From positions 1-64,000 of the forward strand of contig DXMW01000032.1 of NCBI GenBank assembly GCA_019414045.1: DNA of 64,000 nucleotides, written 5' to 3'. Positions within the stretch are counted from its first letter, which is position 1; every line of letters begins with the position of its first letter. Source of the stretch: Collinsella sp. (GTDB taxonomy: Bacteria > Actinomycetota > Coriobacteriia > Coriobacteriales > Coriobacteriaceae). Below, piece after piece: positions 36,218 to 43,540 of the stretch. The notes under the pieces were generated by a model. That model saw only the letters and a list, made by a program, of their open reading frames with translations, made no database searches and was not told where the DNA came from. A program made the translations under genes and the position numbers.

Positions 36218-36296
36218 TTAGCCCACTCTTTTGACCTGCGGGAAACCCGCCTGAAATCTTTTCAAAAAAGATTTCCCCGCACACACTTCGCTGTGC

Positions 36297-36302
36297 TATA
36301 GT
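36297..36302 (+). promoter_or_regulatory. Extended -10 promoter of the tryptophan leader
   Basis: TATAGT is preceded by TG and one base (TGCTATAGT), an extended -10 element. It lies 59 bases before the leader peptide ATG. A palindrome AAATCTTTT-CAA-AAAAGATTT lies upstream at 36254-36274. Confidence 0.45.
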
Positions 36303-36360
36303 GCAGCGCAACAGCAACTAGGTGCGACCGCGCCACGGCATCACGAAAGGAGCCACCAAC

Positions 36361-36429
36361 ATGAAGAACACAATGAAGTCTCTCAACAACTGGTGGTGGC
36401 GTGATGCGAATACGATCGGTCGACAGTGA
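36361..36429 (+). CDS. Tryptophan leader peptide (three consecutive Trp codons)
   Basis: A 22-residue frame, too short for ordinary gene calling, starts with ATG after a strong GAAAGGAG ribosome site. It begins MKNTMKSLNN, then carries three tandem TGG codons (36391-36399), and ends TIGRQ before TGA. A terminator follows 38 bases later and then a tryptophan-transporter-like gene. This is the classical layout of ribosome-mediated attenuation: with scarce charged tRNA-Trp the ribosome stalls at the TGG codons and changes downstream folding. In known systems such leaders precede trp biosynthesis operons; here the target is an ECF transporter. Confidence 0.85.
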   Translation: MKNTMKSLNNWWWRDANTIGRQ

Positions 36430-36528
36430 GTCCCTCACGCCTGTTTTTGCGCTCTAGGTGATTGGAAGGCCTCCGGTTTCGACCGGGGGCCTTTTTCTAT
36501 CTCGAGCCCGATCGCATTCGCATCACGC
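36399..36528 (+). promoter_or_regulatory. Tryptophan attenuator with long-range helix
   Basis: The terminator stem is AGGCCTCCGGT/ACCGGGGGCCT (36467-36477 with 36482-36492, one G-U pair, TTCG loop) followed by TTTTTCTAT. An alternative 7-bp pairing joins GGCGTGA (36398-36404), directly after the Trp codons, with TCACGCC (36435-36441), and a GTGAG/CTCAC hairpin spans the leader stop codon. In addition 36399-36419 is complementary to 36508-36528 at 20 of 21 positions, enclosing the terminator. Which pairing acts as antiterminator cannot be settled by eye. Confidence 0.7.
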
Positions 36529-36573
36529 GCCTCCGCTTTTCTCTTGCAATCCCCTTCCGAAAGGATTTTCACC

Positions 36574-37146
36574 ATGTCTCAGAACACCACCGCCACCCAG
36601 CCCCGCACCGTCCAGACCGCCGATCGCGGCAAACTCGATGTCCGCGCCCTCGTCCTGCTCGCCATCCTGCTCGCCGCCGGCTTCATCCTCAACTTCACCG
36701 TCGGCAAGGCAATCTCAGGCATCTCGGGCGGCATGATCAGCCCCGAGTTCATCATCTCGGCCTTCTGCCTCACCATCCTGGTCGTTCGCCCCAACATCGG
36801 CCAGGCGCTCGTCATTGGCCTCATCTCGGCTGCCGTAATCCAGATCACCACTACTTCGCCGTTCGTCGATTTTGCCGCCGAGGGCATCGCCGCCATGCTC
36901 ATGGCCGGCATCGTCAACGCCGCCGGCAAGAACGGTCAGGTCAAGCCCGCCATCGCCATCGTCGCAACGTTCGTGACCACCTTTGTCTCGGGCGTCATCT
37001 TCATGGTCATCAAGATGGCCATGCTCGGCGTGGTAGGCGAGCTCGCCGCCGCCATGTTGCCCGTCGTCGCCATGACCGCCGTCTTTAACGCCATTCTGGT
37101 CGGCGCCCTCTACCTACCCATCCAGAAGGCCCTGAAGCTCAACTAA
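36574..37146 (+). CDS. trpP: Tryptophan ECF transporter S component (TrpP-like)
   Basis: This 190-residue membrane protein has six hydrophobic helices and the layout of TrpP-type substrate-binding components: a GGMISPEF segment, VVRPNIGQALVIGLISA, ITTTSPFVDFAAEG and a late SGVIFMVIK. After an N-terminal soluble stretch of about 20 residues it resembles Bacillus TrpP. Immediately downstream are the ATPase and T component of an energy-coupling factor transporter. Tryptophan specificity rests on the family resemblance plus the Trp-codon leader. The protein itself contains no tryptophan. A GAAAGGA ribosome site precedes the ATG at 36574. Confidence 0.82.
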   Translation: MSQNTTATQPRTVQTADRGKLDVRALVLLAILLAAGFILNFTVGKAISGISGGMISPEFIISAFCLTILVVRPNIGQALVIGLISAAVIQITTTSPFVDFAAEGIAAMLMAGIVNAAGKNGQVKPAIAIVATFVTTFVSGVIFMVIKMAMLGVVGELAAAMLPVVAMTAVFNAILVGALYLPIQKALKLN

Positions 37147-37210
37147 CCTGCTCGGCTTTACGAGCCACCCCAACGCTCCACCAGCAAAGACTATCCCAAA
37201 CAACTAGCTC

Positions 37211-37254
37211 TTGGGGACGTTCTTAAACGACTAGTCATTAAAGAACGTCCCCAA
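37211..37254. repeat. 44-base GGGGACGTTCTT palindrome
   Basis: TTGGGGACGTTCTT (37211-37224) and AAGAACGTCCCCAA (37241-37254) are perfect complements, and the 16-base centre AAACGACTAGTCATTA is nearly symmetrical. It lies between trpP and the ATPase gene. Such GGGGAC palindromes resemble REP elements mobilised by Y1 (RAYT-type) transposases; none is in this window. Confidence 0.65.
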
Positions 37255-37272
37255 TGACTATGAAAGGTATCC

Positions 37273-39024
37273 ATGGAAACGATCATCAACGTCGACGATG
37301 TCTCGTTCTCCTATGGCACGCAGACCGAGCAGGCGCTCAGCCACATCTCGCTCAGCGTGAACAAGGGAGATTTCATCGGCATCATCGGGCCCTCGGGCGC
37401 CGGCAAGTCCACGCTTGCCGCCTGCCTGTCGGGTGCCGTGCCCCACCACTACACCGGCACGTTCTTTGGGTCCGTCATGGTTGACGGCCACGACACCTGC
37501 GAAGCCTCGCTCACCGACGTGTCGCAAATCGTCGGCAGCGTGCTGCAGGATATCGACACGCAGATGGTCGCCTCGGTCGTCGAGGACGAGATGCTCTTTG
37601 GCCTCGAGAACTTTGGCGTTCCCCACGACCAGATCGAGCAGCGCGTGAGCGAAACGCTCGAGACCGTCGGCATCAGCGATCTGCGCGACCGCGAGATCGC
37701 CACCCTCTCGGGCGGACAGAAGCAAAAGGTAGCCATCGCCGCCATCCTCGCCATGCGTCCGCGCGTCTTGGTTCTCGACGAGCCCACCGCGGCACTCGAC
37801 CCCGCCAGCTCCACGTTGGTCTTCGAGACGCTGCGTGAGGCAAACCGCGCACTTGGAATCACCATCGTCGTCGTTGAGCAAAAGGTCGCCCTGCTCTCGG
37901 AGTACTGCAACCGCGTGCTCGTGCTCAACCATGGCGAAATCGCGCTGCAGGGCGAACCACACGAGGTCTTCGCGCATACCGACGAGCTCCGTGCCATCGG
38001 CGTCGACTGCCCTCGCGTCACGCGTATCTTCAATAGCCTCAAGGCCGATGGCCTGGCAAGCGGTACCCCTTGCTTGGATGTCGATGAGGTCGAGCGCCTG
38101 ATTTCGGGCATTGTCGACCCCGCACGCGCGGCCAGCGAAGCCCAGGCGCCCGCCGGCTCCCCGCATGCACCGTCGTTGCGCCCTCATGCCAAGGACGCCG
38201 AACCCGTACTCACCTTCGACCATGTTGAGTTTGTCTATCCCAATGGCGGCGCCGCCGTACACGACCTCAACCTGACGCTCTATCCCGGCGAGCTCGTGGG
38301 CATCGTCGGCCAAAACGGTGCCGGCAAGACCACGCTCACCAAGCTGCTCACAGGCCTGCTCAAGCCCGCCTCGGGCAGCGTGCGCGTCACGGGACTGGAT
38401 ACCGCGGCCGTTCCCACGAGCCGCATCGCCCGCGAAGTCGCAACGCTCTTCCAAAGCCCCGACCGCCAGATCTGCAAGGATACCGTACTCGACGAGGTCG
38501 CTTTTGGCCTGGAGCTTGCCGGCATCGACCGTGCCGAGGCTCTGCGTCGTGCTCAACTCGTTATCGACCGCTTTGGCCTGCCTGCCGATGAGGCACCTTT
38601 CTCACTTTCGCGCGGCCAGCGACAAATGGTGGCGCTTGCCTCCGTCGTAGTGGTTGAGCCCAAGATCGTCGTGCTCGACGAGCCCACGAGCGGCCTTGAT
38701 TACCGCGAGTGCATGACCGTCATGGAAACGGTGCGCACCATGGCCGAGCGCGGCTGCGCCGTTATCATGGTCTGCCACGATATGGAAGTTGTTTCCGACT
38801 TTGCCGAGCGTATCGTAGTAATGGCCGACGGTCGCATCCTCGACCGCGGCCGCACGCACGAGCTATTCTCGAACATCGATCTCATGCGGCGTGCCTACGT
38901 GGAGCCTCCCCAGGTTATTGAACTCTCGCGCCGTCTGGCATCTTCCGTCTCGCCCGCTTTTGCGCAGGTGAGCGAGGTCACCGATGTCGTTCGAATTACC
39001 AAGGAGATGGTCCGCCGTGGTTAA
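37273..39024 (+). CDS. ecfA: Fused double ATPase of an ECF transporter (EcfA1-EcfA2)
   Basis: This 583-residue protein contains two ABC ATPase domains in one chain. Domain 1 (about 5-235) has GPSGAGKST, LSGGQKQK and VLDEPTAAL. Domain 2 (about 310-545) has GQNGAGKTT, the variant signature LSRGQRQM and VLDEPTSGL with a switch His in MVCHDME. A linker of about 70 residues joins them. It powers the S and T components for substrate import across the membrane. The ATG follows GAAAGG. The last codons overlap the start of the T component. A non-canonical second signature is worth noting but is seen in some ECF ATPases. Confidence 0.92.
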   Translation: METIINVDDVSFSYGTQTEQALSHISLSVNKGDFIGIIGPSGAGKSTLAACLSGAVPHHYTGTFFGSVMVDGHDTCEASLTDVSQIVGSVLQDIDTQMVASVVEDEMLFGLENFGVPHDQIEQRVSETLETVGISDLRDREIATLSGGQKQKVAIAAILAMRPRVLVLDEPTAALDPASSTLVFETLREANRALGITIVVVEQKVALLSEYCNRVLVLNHGEIALQGEPHEVFAHTDELRAIGVDCPRVTRIFNSLKADGLASGTPCLDVDEVERLISGIVDPARAASEAQAPAGSPHAPSLRPHAKDAEPVLTFDHVEFVYPNGGAAVHDLNLTLYPGELVGIVGQNGAGKTTLTKLLTGLLKPASGSVRVTGLDTAAVPTSRIAREVATLFQSPDRQICKDTVLDEVAFGLELAGIDRAEALRRAQLVIDRFGLPADEAPFSLSRGQRQMVALASVVVVEPKIVVLDEPTSGLDYRECMTVMETVRTMAERGCAVIMVCHDMEVVSDFAERIVVMADGRILDRGRTHELFSNIDLMRRAYVEPPQVIELSRRLASSVSPAFAQVSEVTDVVRITKEMVRRG

Positions 39025-39763
39025 CGTCATCGACTACATGCCGGGCGATACGCTACTGCATCGCCTGAACCCCGTCGTCAAACTGGGCCTCGCCGCCGCC
39101 ATCATCGTCGGCATCTTCTTGTCCGACACCTACGTGGCGCTGCTGGGCTTTTTGGCACTCACCCTTGCGCTGGGTGCCTATGCCGGTGTCGTCGACCGTC
39201 TGTTCTCGCTGCTCAAGTTGCTGATTCCGCTCGCGCTTATCATGCTGGTGCTCCAGCTGGCCTTTATGCGCGATGGCAACGTTGTGTGGGGCTTTATCAC
39301 CGACACGGGCCTCATCACAGGATCGAAGGCCTGCCTGCGCCTGCTGGGCGTGGCGTTACCACTCATCCTCATGCTCATGGTGACCAAGCTCAACGACCTT
39401 GCCAACGCCTGCGTCGAGGTGCTGCACGTGCCGTATCGCTATGCCTTCACCTTTACCACGGCGCTGCGCTTTGTGCCGGTGTTTGGTCAGGAGATGAACG
39501 CCATCATGGAAGCGCAGACCGCACGCGGCGTCGAGTACGACACCAAGAACCCCATCAAGAAGCTTAAGCTCATGCTGCCACTGTGTGTGCCGCTGCTCAT
39601 CTCGAGCGTGGGCAAGACCGATGCCACGGCCTTGGCGGCAGAACAGCGCGGCTTCTATCTGCGCACGCGCGCCAGCTCGTACAAGCGCTACCCCATCAAG
39701 GGCCTGGACATCGCCGTACTCATCGTCAGCATCGCCCTCATCGCCATCGGCTTCCTGTTCTAG
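39017..39763 (+). CDS. ecfT: ECF transporter T component
   Basis: This 248-residue protein has about five to six hydrophobic helices and the coupling motif region with ARG in EAQTARGVEYD, and again AEQRGFYLRTR, which contact the ATPases. The chosen start is GTG at 39017, ten bases after AAGGAG and overlapping the ATPase stop by eight bases; a longer frame from 38984 is unlikely. Together with the S component and fused ATPase it forms a dedicated transporter. The operon ends at a strong terminator. Confidence 0.9.
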   Translation: MVNVIDYMPGDTLLHRLNPVVKLGLAAAIIVGIFLSDTYVALLGFLALTLALGAYAGVVDRLFSLLKLLIPLALIMLVLQLAFMRDGNVVWGFITDTGLITGSKACLRLLGVALPLILMLMVTKLNDLANACVEVLHVPYRYAFTFTTALRFVPVFGQEMNAIMEAQTARGVEYDTKNPIKKLKLMLPLCVPLLISSVGKTDATALAAEQRGFYLRTRASSYKRYPIKGLDIAVLIVSIALIAIGFLF

Positions 39764-39792
39764 TTCACCACCGACAGCAACCGCCCAACGCA

Positions 39793-39829
39793 AAAGGCCT
39801 CGGCTCGCACCAAACGAGCCGAGGCCTTT
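39793..39829. terminator. Bidirectional terminator between ecfT and the racemase
   Basis: A 15-bp perfect stem (39793-39807 with 39815-39829), flanked by AAA and TTT, separates convergent genes. Confidence 0.88.
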
Positions 39830-39851
39830 ATTGTTTCACCAGATAAAACCT

Positions 39852-39876
39852 ACCAAAATTAACCTGTCCCTTTTTG
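39852..39876. repeat. Degenerate AACCTGTCCC repeat
   Basis: ACCAAAATTAACCTGTCCC shares its AACCTGTCCC core and neighbouring bases with the complement of 52934-52966. Only part of the element remains, so this is a weak call. Confidence 0.35.
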
Positions 39877-39888
39877 ACGGGTCGGAAG

Positions 39889-40635
39889 CTAGAGGCGGTA
39901 GGGGACGCCGCTGCGGATGATGGATTCGCGCACCAGGACATCCATAGCATCGAGGGTGATCTCGGGCATCTCTCGATACTTCTGCAGCACCGATAGCTCG
40001 GTGCAGGCCAGAATGACACGGTCGCAGCCGCTACGGGCGAACTCCCACATCACGCGGTCGAACTTATCCATATCGGGCTCACGTCCGGCCTTCACATCAC
40101 CGTAGATAAGCGACATCACATCGTTCTGACGTTTCTCGCTGGGATAGACAACCTCAACACCCGCAGCCTCGCATTCGCGGCCGTAGACGCCCGCGCCCAC
40201 GGTTCCGTCGGTGCCCATGATGCCAATCTTGTGCACCGGCTCGGCCGGCATACTCAGGTTGGGGTCGAACTCGCACTCCCCCATCACCGCACCCGCAAGG
40301 GCATAGCGAACCGACTCGCGCGGCATGTGGATAATCGGCACCTTCGTAAACGACTGGATCTGGTCGTAGAAGTAGTGTGACGTGTTGCAGGGAATGGCAA
40401 TGTGCGCGCAGCCCAGCGACTCGAGTGCCTGAGCACACTCTTTCATGGTCGCCAGCAGCTTGGCATGCTCGCCGGTCTTAATGGCAAGCGTGCGGTCGGG
40501 CATGGTCGACTTGGAGAGCACCACCATGTCGATATGTTCCTGATCGCAGGCAGCAGCCGTATGACGCACCACCTGGTCGTAGTAATACGACGTGGCCTCG
40601 GCGCCCATGCCGCCGATAACTCCCAGCTTTTCCAT
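39889..40635 (-). CDS. Aspartate/glutamate racemase family protein
   Basis: This 248-residue cofactor-independent racemase has the two catalytic Cys motifs AIPCNTSHYFYD (about residue 80) and ILACTELSVL (about residue 190), with LGVIGGMGAEAT at the N-terminus. It interconverts L- and D-forms of aspartate (or glutamate). The next gene upstream on the same strand encodes a D-aspartate ligase-like protein, so D-Asp supply for the wall cross-bridge is the likely role. AAGGAGG six bases upstream fixes the start at 40635; a longer frame lacks support. Confidence 0.9.
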   Translation of the reverse strand: MEKLGVIGGMGAEATSYYYDQVVRHTAAACDQEHIDMVVLSKSTMPDRTLAIKTGEHAKLLATMKECAQALESLGCAHIAIPCNTSHYFYDQIQSFTKVPIIHMPRESVRYALAGAVMGECEFDPNLSMPAEPVHKIGIMGTDGTVGAGVYGRECEAAGVEVVYPSEKRQNDVMSLIYGDVKAGREPDMDKFDRVMWEFARSGCDRVILACTELSVLQKYREMPEITLDAMDVLVRESIIRSGVPYRL

Positions 40636-40719
40636 CGCCGCCTCCTTGGTGACGCTTGCGCAATTGCGCGTATCATACCCGCGCCCGCCCGATGTAAACC
40701 GGACGGGCGCCGCCCTCAT

Positions 40720-41976
40720 CTACTTGTAATACGTCTTGAACAGCTTAAAGTGGCGCAGCTTGGTGTGCCACATGCGCAGCCAGCGGTTAAAGACAAAGTC
40801 GCCCTTCATAAACGAAGGGTCGGCGCCCTTGCCTTCCTTGTCCAGGCGATGCACCTTAGCGCGCAGCTCGGGATCCTTGACGTACTTGTCGACGACGCCC
40901 ATGGGGACGACCATCCACAGCGCCTCGTCCTGCGCCGTCACAAACTCCGGCTCAAACGGGCGGTTGAACACATACTCGTCCACCACATACTTGGCAACGT
41001 TAAAGCCGCTGTTGGTAACGTAGTAGTTGCTACGACCTTGGCGCGTGTTGAAATCGAAGAACTTAAACGAGCCGTCGCGCTCGTCGTACTTAACGTCAAA
41101 GTTGGAATAGCCCACAAAGTGAAGGTCCTCGAGCAACTTGCGCACGCCGCCCATGAGCTCGTCATTGGGCTCGGTGATGATACAGGCGTGGTTGCCGACA
41201 CCGTGAGGCTGATGCTCCTCGAGCAGCACATGGCCCAGGCACATCATGCGCACCTTGCCGTTGCGGTCGGAATAACTGGTGAGCACGCGCATGTACTCGT
41301 CATTGCCGGGCACGCGATCCTGCAAGATCAGGTCGTCGGTGTAGCCGCTGGCATACGAGTCGCGAATGACCTGTTCCAGCTCGGCACGGTCGGCAATCTC
41401 ATAGGCCTTTTTCTGGCCCTCGAACTCGTGCTGCCACCACATGATGCCGTCAGAAGGCTTCAGAATCATCGGGTAGGGGAAGTCAATCTGGTCGAGCACT
41501 TCGGCAGGTGCCTCGCCTTGGGCGTTCAGCATCGCCATGGTGAAGGTAAAGGTATGCGGATAGGGCACGCCATGCTTCTCGCACAGCTCGTAGAAGATCT
41601 CCTTCTTCTGACACTGCTCAAGCATGCTATAGGGAGCGTAAGGCGCGACGATGTTATCCGCCAACTCATGGGCATCCTTGGCCTGAGCCACGAGGGCAAC
41701 ATAGTTATCGCCACAGCCCACAAGGACAATCGTCTTATCGGCATGCGCTTGGGCAATGCCGTTGACGGTCCTGAGCATCACGGGCATGGTATCGATATCC
41801 ACGTTGGGCGTGTAGTCGATAATCCGGCTGCGGTACGCGGGACCCGTCTGGTACTTGCCAAAGACCAGGCTCTTGACCTGGTACTCCTCGTAGAAGGCGC
41901 GCGCCACCGAATAGGCGTTGATGTCGCCACCGAGCAGCACGGGAATGAACTCGCGCTCTGTAAACTGCAATGCCAT
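40720..41976 (-). CDS. D-aspartate ligase-like ATP-grasp protein
   Basis: This 418-residue ATP-grasp enzyme resembles, from memory, the Enterococcus faecium D-aspartate ligase Aslfm. Matching segments include FIPVLLGGDINAYSVARAF, a pre-ATP-grasp domain, MILKPSDGIMWW, VRMMCLGHVLLEE, GYSNFDVKYDERDG and NTRQGRSNYYVTNSG. Aslfm attaches D-Asp to the lysine side chain of the peptidoglycan precursor. The racemase gene 84 bases downstream would provide the substrate. Other carboxylate-amine ligases of this fold remain possible. The ATG is preceded by GGAAGTTTCC, a weak ribosome site. Confidence 0.78.
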   Translation of the reverse strand: MALQFTEREFIPVLLGGDINAYSVARAFYEEYQVKSLVFGKYQTGPAYRSRIIDYTPNVDIDTMPVMLRTVNGIAQAHADKTIVLVGCGDNYVALVAQAKDAHELADNIVAPYAPYSMLEQCQKKEIFYELCEKHGVPYPHTFTFTMAMLNAQGEAPAEVLDQIDFPYPMILKPSDGIMWWQHEFEGQKKAYEIADRAELEQVIRDSYASGYTDDLILQDRVPGNDEYMRVLTSYSDRNGKVRMMCLGHVLLEEHQPHGVGNHACIITEPNDELMGGVRKLLEDLHFVGYSNFDVKYDERDGSFKFFDFNTRQGRSNYYVTNSGFNVAKYVVDEYVFNRPFEPEFVTAQDEALWMVVPMGVVDKYVKDPELRAKVHRLDKEGKGADPSFMKGDFVFNRWLRMWHTKLRHFKLFKTYYK

Positions 41977-42174
41977 GGAAACTTCCTATCATGAACTGCC
42001 CACACAACGGGCGGTCTTTGCGCAACTGGTTTATTCTAGCGTGCCAAGCCGCCGGCGCCCAAAGCTCCACCGTATCTATGGCAATCAGCGCAATTATCCA
42101 GCATGAAATCCGCCCTCGCCGTGATGGGACCCTGTAGTTGCAAAACCCCACATGAGGCGACTTTTGATAAACAA

Positions 42175-42327
42175 AAACCCTCTCGACAGGGTTCCGTAAC
42201 GTTAAAGTTGAACTCTATGGTTTCTCAACAATTCATCATAACTGCAGGTCAAAGCCAAAGCCTCAAGTTCAACTTGACCCTTTGGAACCTTTAAGGTTCA
42301 AGTTGAGGTCGAAAGCAGTAGTAGAAT
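42175..42327 (+). promoter_or_regulatory. Multi-palindrome promoter region of the secreted hydrolase
   Basis: In the 393-base gap 41977-42369 no gene is supported. A small hairpin AAACCCT/AGGGTTC lies at 42175-42193. Then come TCAAGTT-C-AACTTGA (42263-42277), GAACCTT-T-AAGGTTC (42285-42299) and CAAGTTGAGG (42299-42308). AAGTTGAAC also occurs near 42206. A possible -10 is TAGAAT (42322-42327). Stacked AACTTGA palindromes around a promoter suggest a MerR- or similar-type operator. Confidence 0.4.
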
Positions 42328-42369
42328 ACCGTTCGAACCATAACCTACGATTGATTGCAGAGGGACTGG

Positions 42370-43503
42370 ATGCAGCATTCGAATCATCGCGCCGCAGCGC
42401 TCATTGCGTCGAAGCCGGCTCGTATCATCACGAGCGCCGCGCTCGCCGTTGCGCTGACGGCCACGCCGATGCTCTCCCCCGTTGCGGCGTATGCCGCCTC
42501 GCAGGCAACGCAGGACCAGCTTTCCGCAGCCCAGCAGAAGATCGAAGCCACCACGAGCGCCTACAACGACGCCCGCACCAAACTCGATGACCTGCAAAAG
42601 CAGATTGACTCCAATGAAGCAAGCATCGAGGAAATCGAGGCCAAGCTTCCCGAGCAGCAGGCCAAGGCAAGCTCCGCCATGCGCGATCTGTACAAGTATC
42701 AGAAGGGCACCAACCCCATCGTGAGCTTCCTGGTCAACGCGCAGAGCCTGGGTGAGTTCATCACGACCTGCAAATACACCAACCAGATCACGAGCTCGAG
42801 CGTCGACGAGATCGAACAGCTCAATAACATGCAAACCGAACTCGAGCAGAACAAGGCTGAGCTCCAGCAGGCCAAGTCTCAGCTTGAGGCAGAGCAGAAA
42901 AACGCCGAGGATGCGTTGGCTCAGGCCCAGCAGCTCCGCAGCGAGGCGCAGGCAAAAGCCGAGCAGGAAAATGCCGCCGAGCTTGCCAAGCTTGAGGCCG
43001 ATAAGGCCGCTGCCGCCGAGAAGATCTCGGGCGAGGGCGTAAGCGGCAACAATTCCAGCAGCCAGGCCACCAACACCAACACCACCATCGACACCACGGT
43101 GAACAACGCCAATACCGGTAGCTCCGATTACGATTCGTTCATTAATGAGTGGACGAGCCGCATCGACAATTATCTCGCCGGCTCCCCCATGGCAGGCCAG
43201 GGCTATAACTTTGCCGTCGCCGCTTGGAATACCGGTGTCGACCCCCGTTGGTCCCCCGCCATCGCCTGCATCGAGAGCACCAAGGGTGCTTATTGCGCCA
43301 ATTCTTACAACGCCTGGGGCTGGAGTGCCCGTGGCGGCGGTTGGCGCAGCTTTGGCAGCTGGAGCGAGGGCATCTCCGCTCACGTTGCCTATCTGGGCGC
43401 CAACTACGGCTCCACCCTTACCCCGGCAGCGGCCAAAAAGTACTGCCCGCCCACGTGGCAGGACTGGTACAACAAAGTCGCCACTCAGATGAACCGCATC
43501 TAG
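42370..43503 (+). CDS. Secreted coiled-coil protein with lysozyme-like domain
   Basis: This 377-residue protein has a signal peptide (hydrophobic SAALAVALTATPMLSPVAAYAAS, cut after about residue 42). A long coiled coil (about 45-210, rich in Gln, Glu, Ala, Lys) of the type seen in PcsB/CwlO-like wall hydrolases follows, then a Ser/Asn/Thr-rich linker. A C-terminal domain (about 255-377) contains SPAIACIESTKGAYC, NAWGWSARGG and GISAHVAYLGANYG, like a lysozyme-fold glucosaminidase. It probably cleaves peptidoglycan. The start at 42370 has GAGGGA five bases upstream. It ends at a terminator. Confidence 0.8.
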   Translation: MQHSNHRAAALIASKPARIITSAALAVALTATPMLSPVAAYAASQATQDQLSAAQQKIEATTSAYNDARTKLDDLQKQIDSNEASIEEIEAKLPEQQAKASSAMRDLYKYQKGTNPIVSFLVNAQSLGEFITTCKYTNQITSSSVDEIEQLNNMQTELEQNKAELQQAKSQLEAEQKNAEDALAQAQQLRSEAQAKAEQENAAELAKLEADKAAAAEKISGEGVSGNNSSSQATNTNTTIDTTVNNANTGSSDYDSFINEWTSRIDNYLAGSPMAGQGYNFAVAAWNTGVDPRWSPAIACIESTKGAYCANSYNAWGWSARGGGWRSFGSWSEGISAHVAYLGANYGSTLTPAAAKKYCPPTWQDWYNKVATQMNRI

Positions 43504-43513
43504 GTGCAACTGC

Positions 43514-43540
43514 AAAGGGCCCCAATGGGGCCCTTTTCTT
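43514..43540. terminator. Terminator between the hydrolase and kinase genes
   Basis: AAAGGGCCCC (43514-43523) pairs with GGGGCCCTTT (43527-43536) around a three-base loop and is followed by TCTTTT. It also abuts the kinase stop codon on the opposite strand. Confidence 0.8.

Noticed and set aside
36361..36530. T-box or TRAP-type control of the tryptophan transporter
   Set aside because: No T-box motif and no run of spaced GAG/UAG triplets; a translated Trp-codon leader with a terminator explains the region better.
38984..39016. Upstream ATG extension of ecfT
   Set aside because: It would overlap the ATPase gene by about 40 bases; AAGGAG at 39001-39006 instead supports the GTG at 39017.
42103..42294. 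63-codon frame in the gap before the secreted hydrolase
   Set aside because: No ribosome site, and it runs across a hairpin and the operator-like palindromes.
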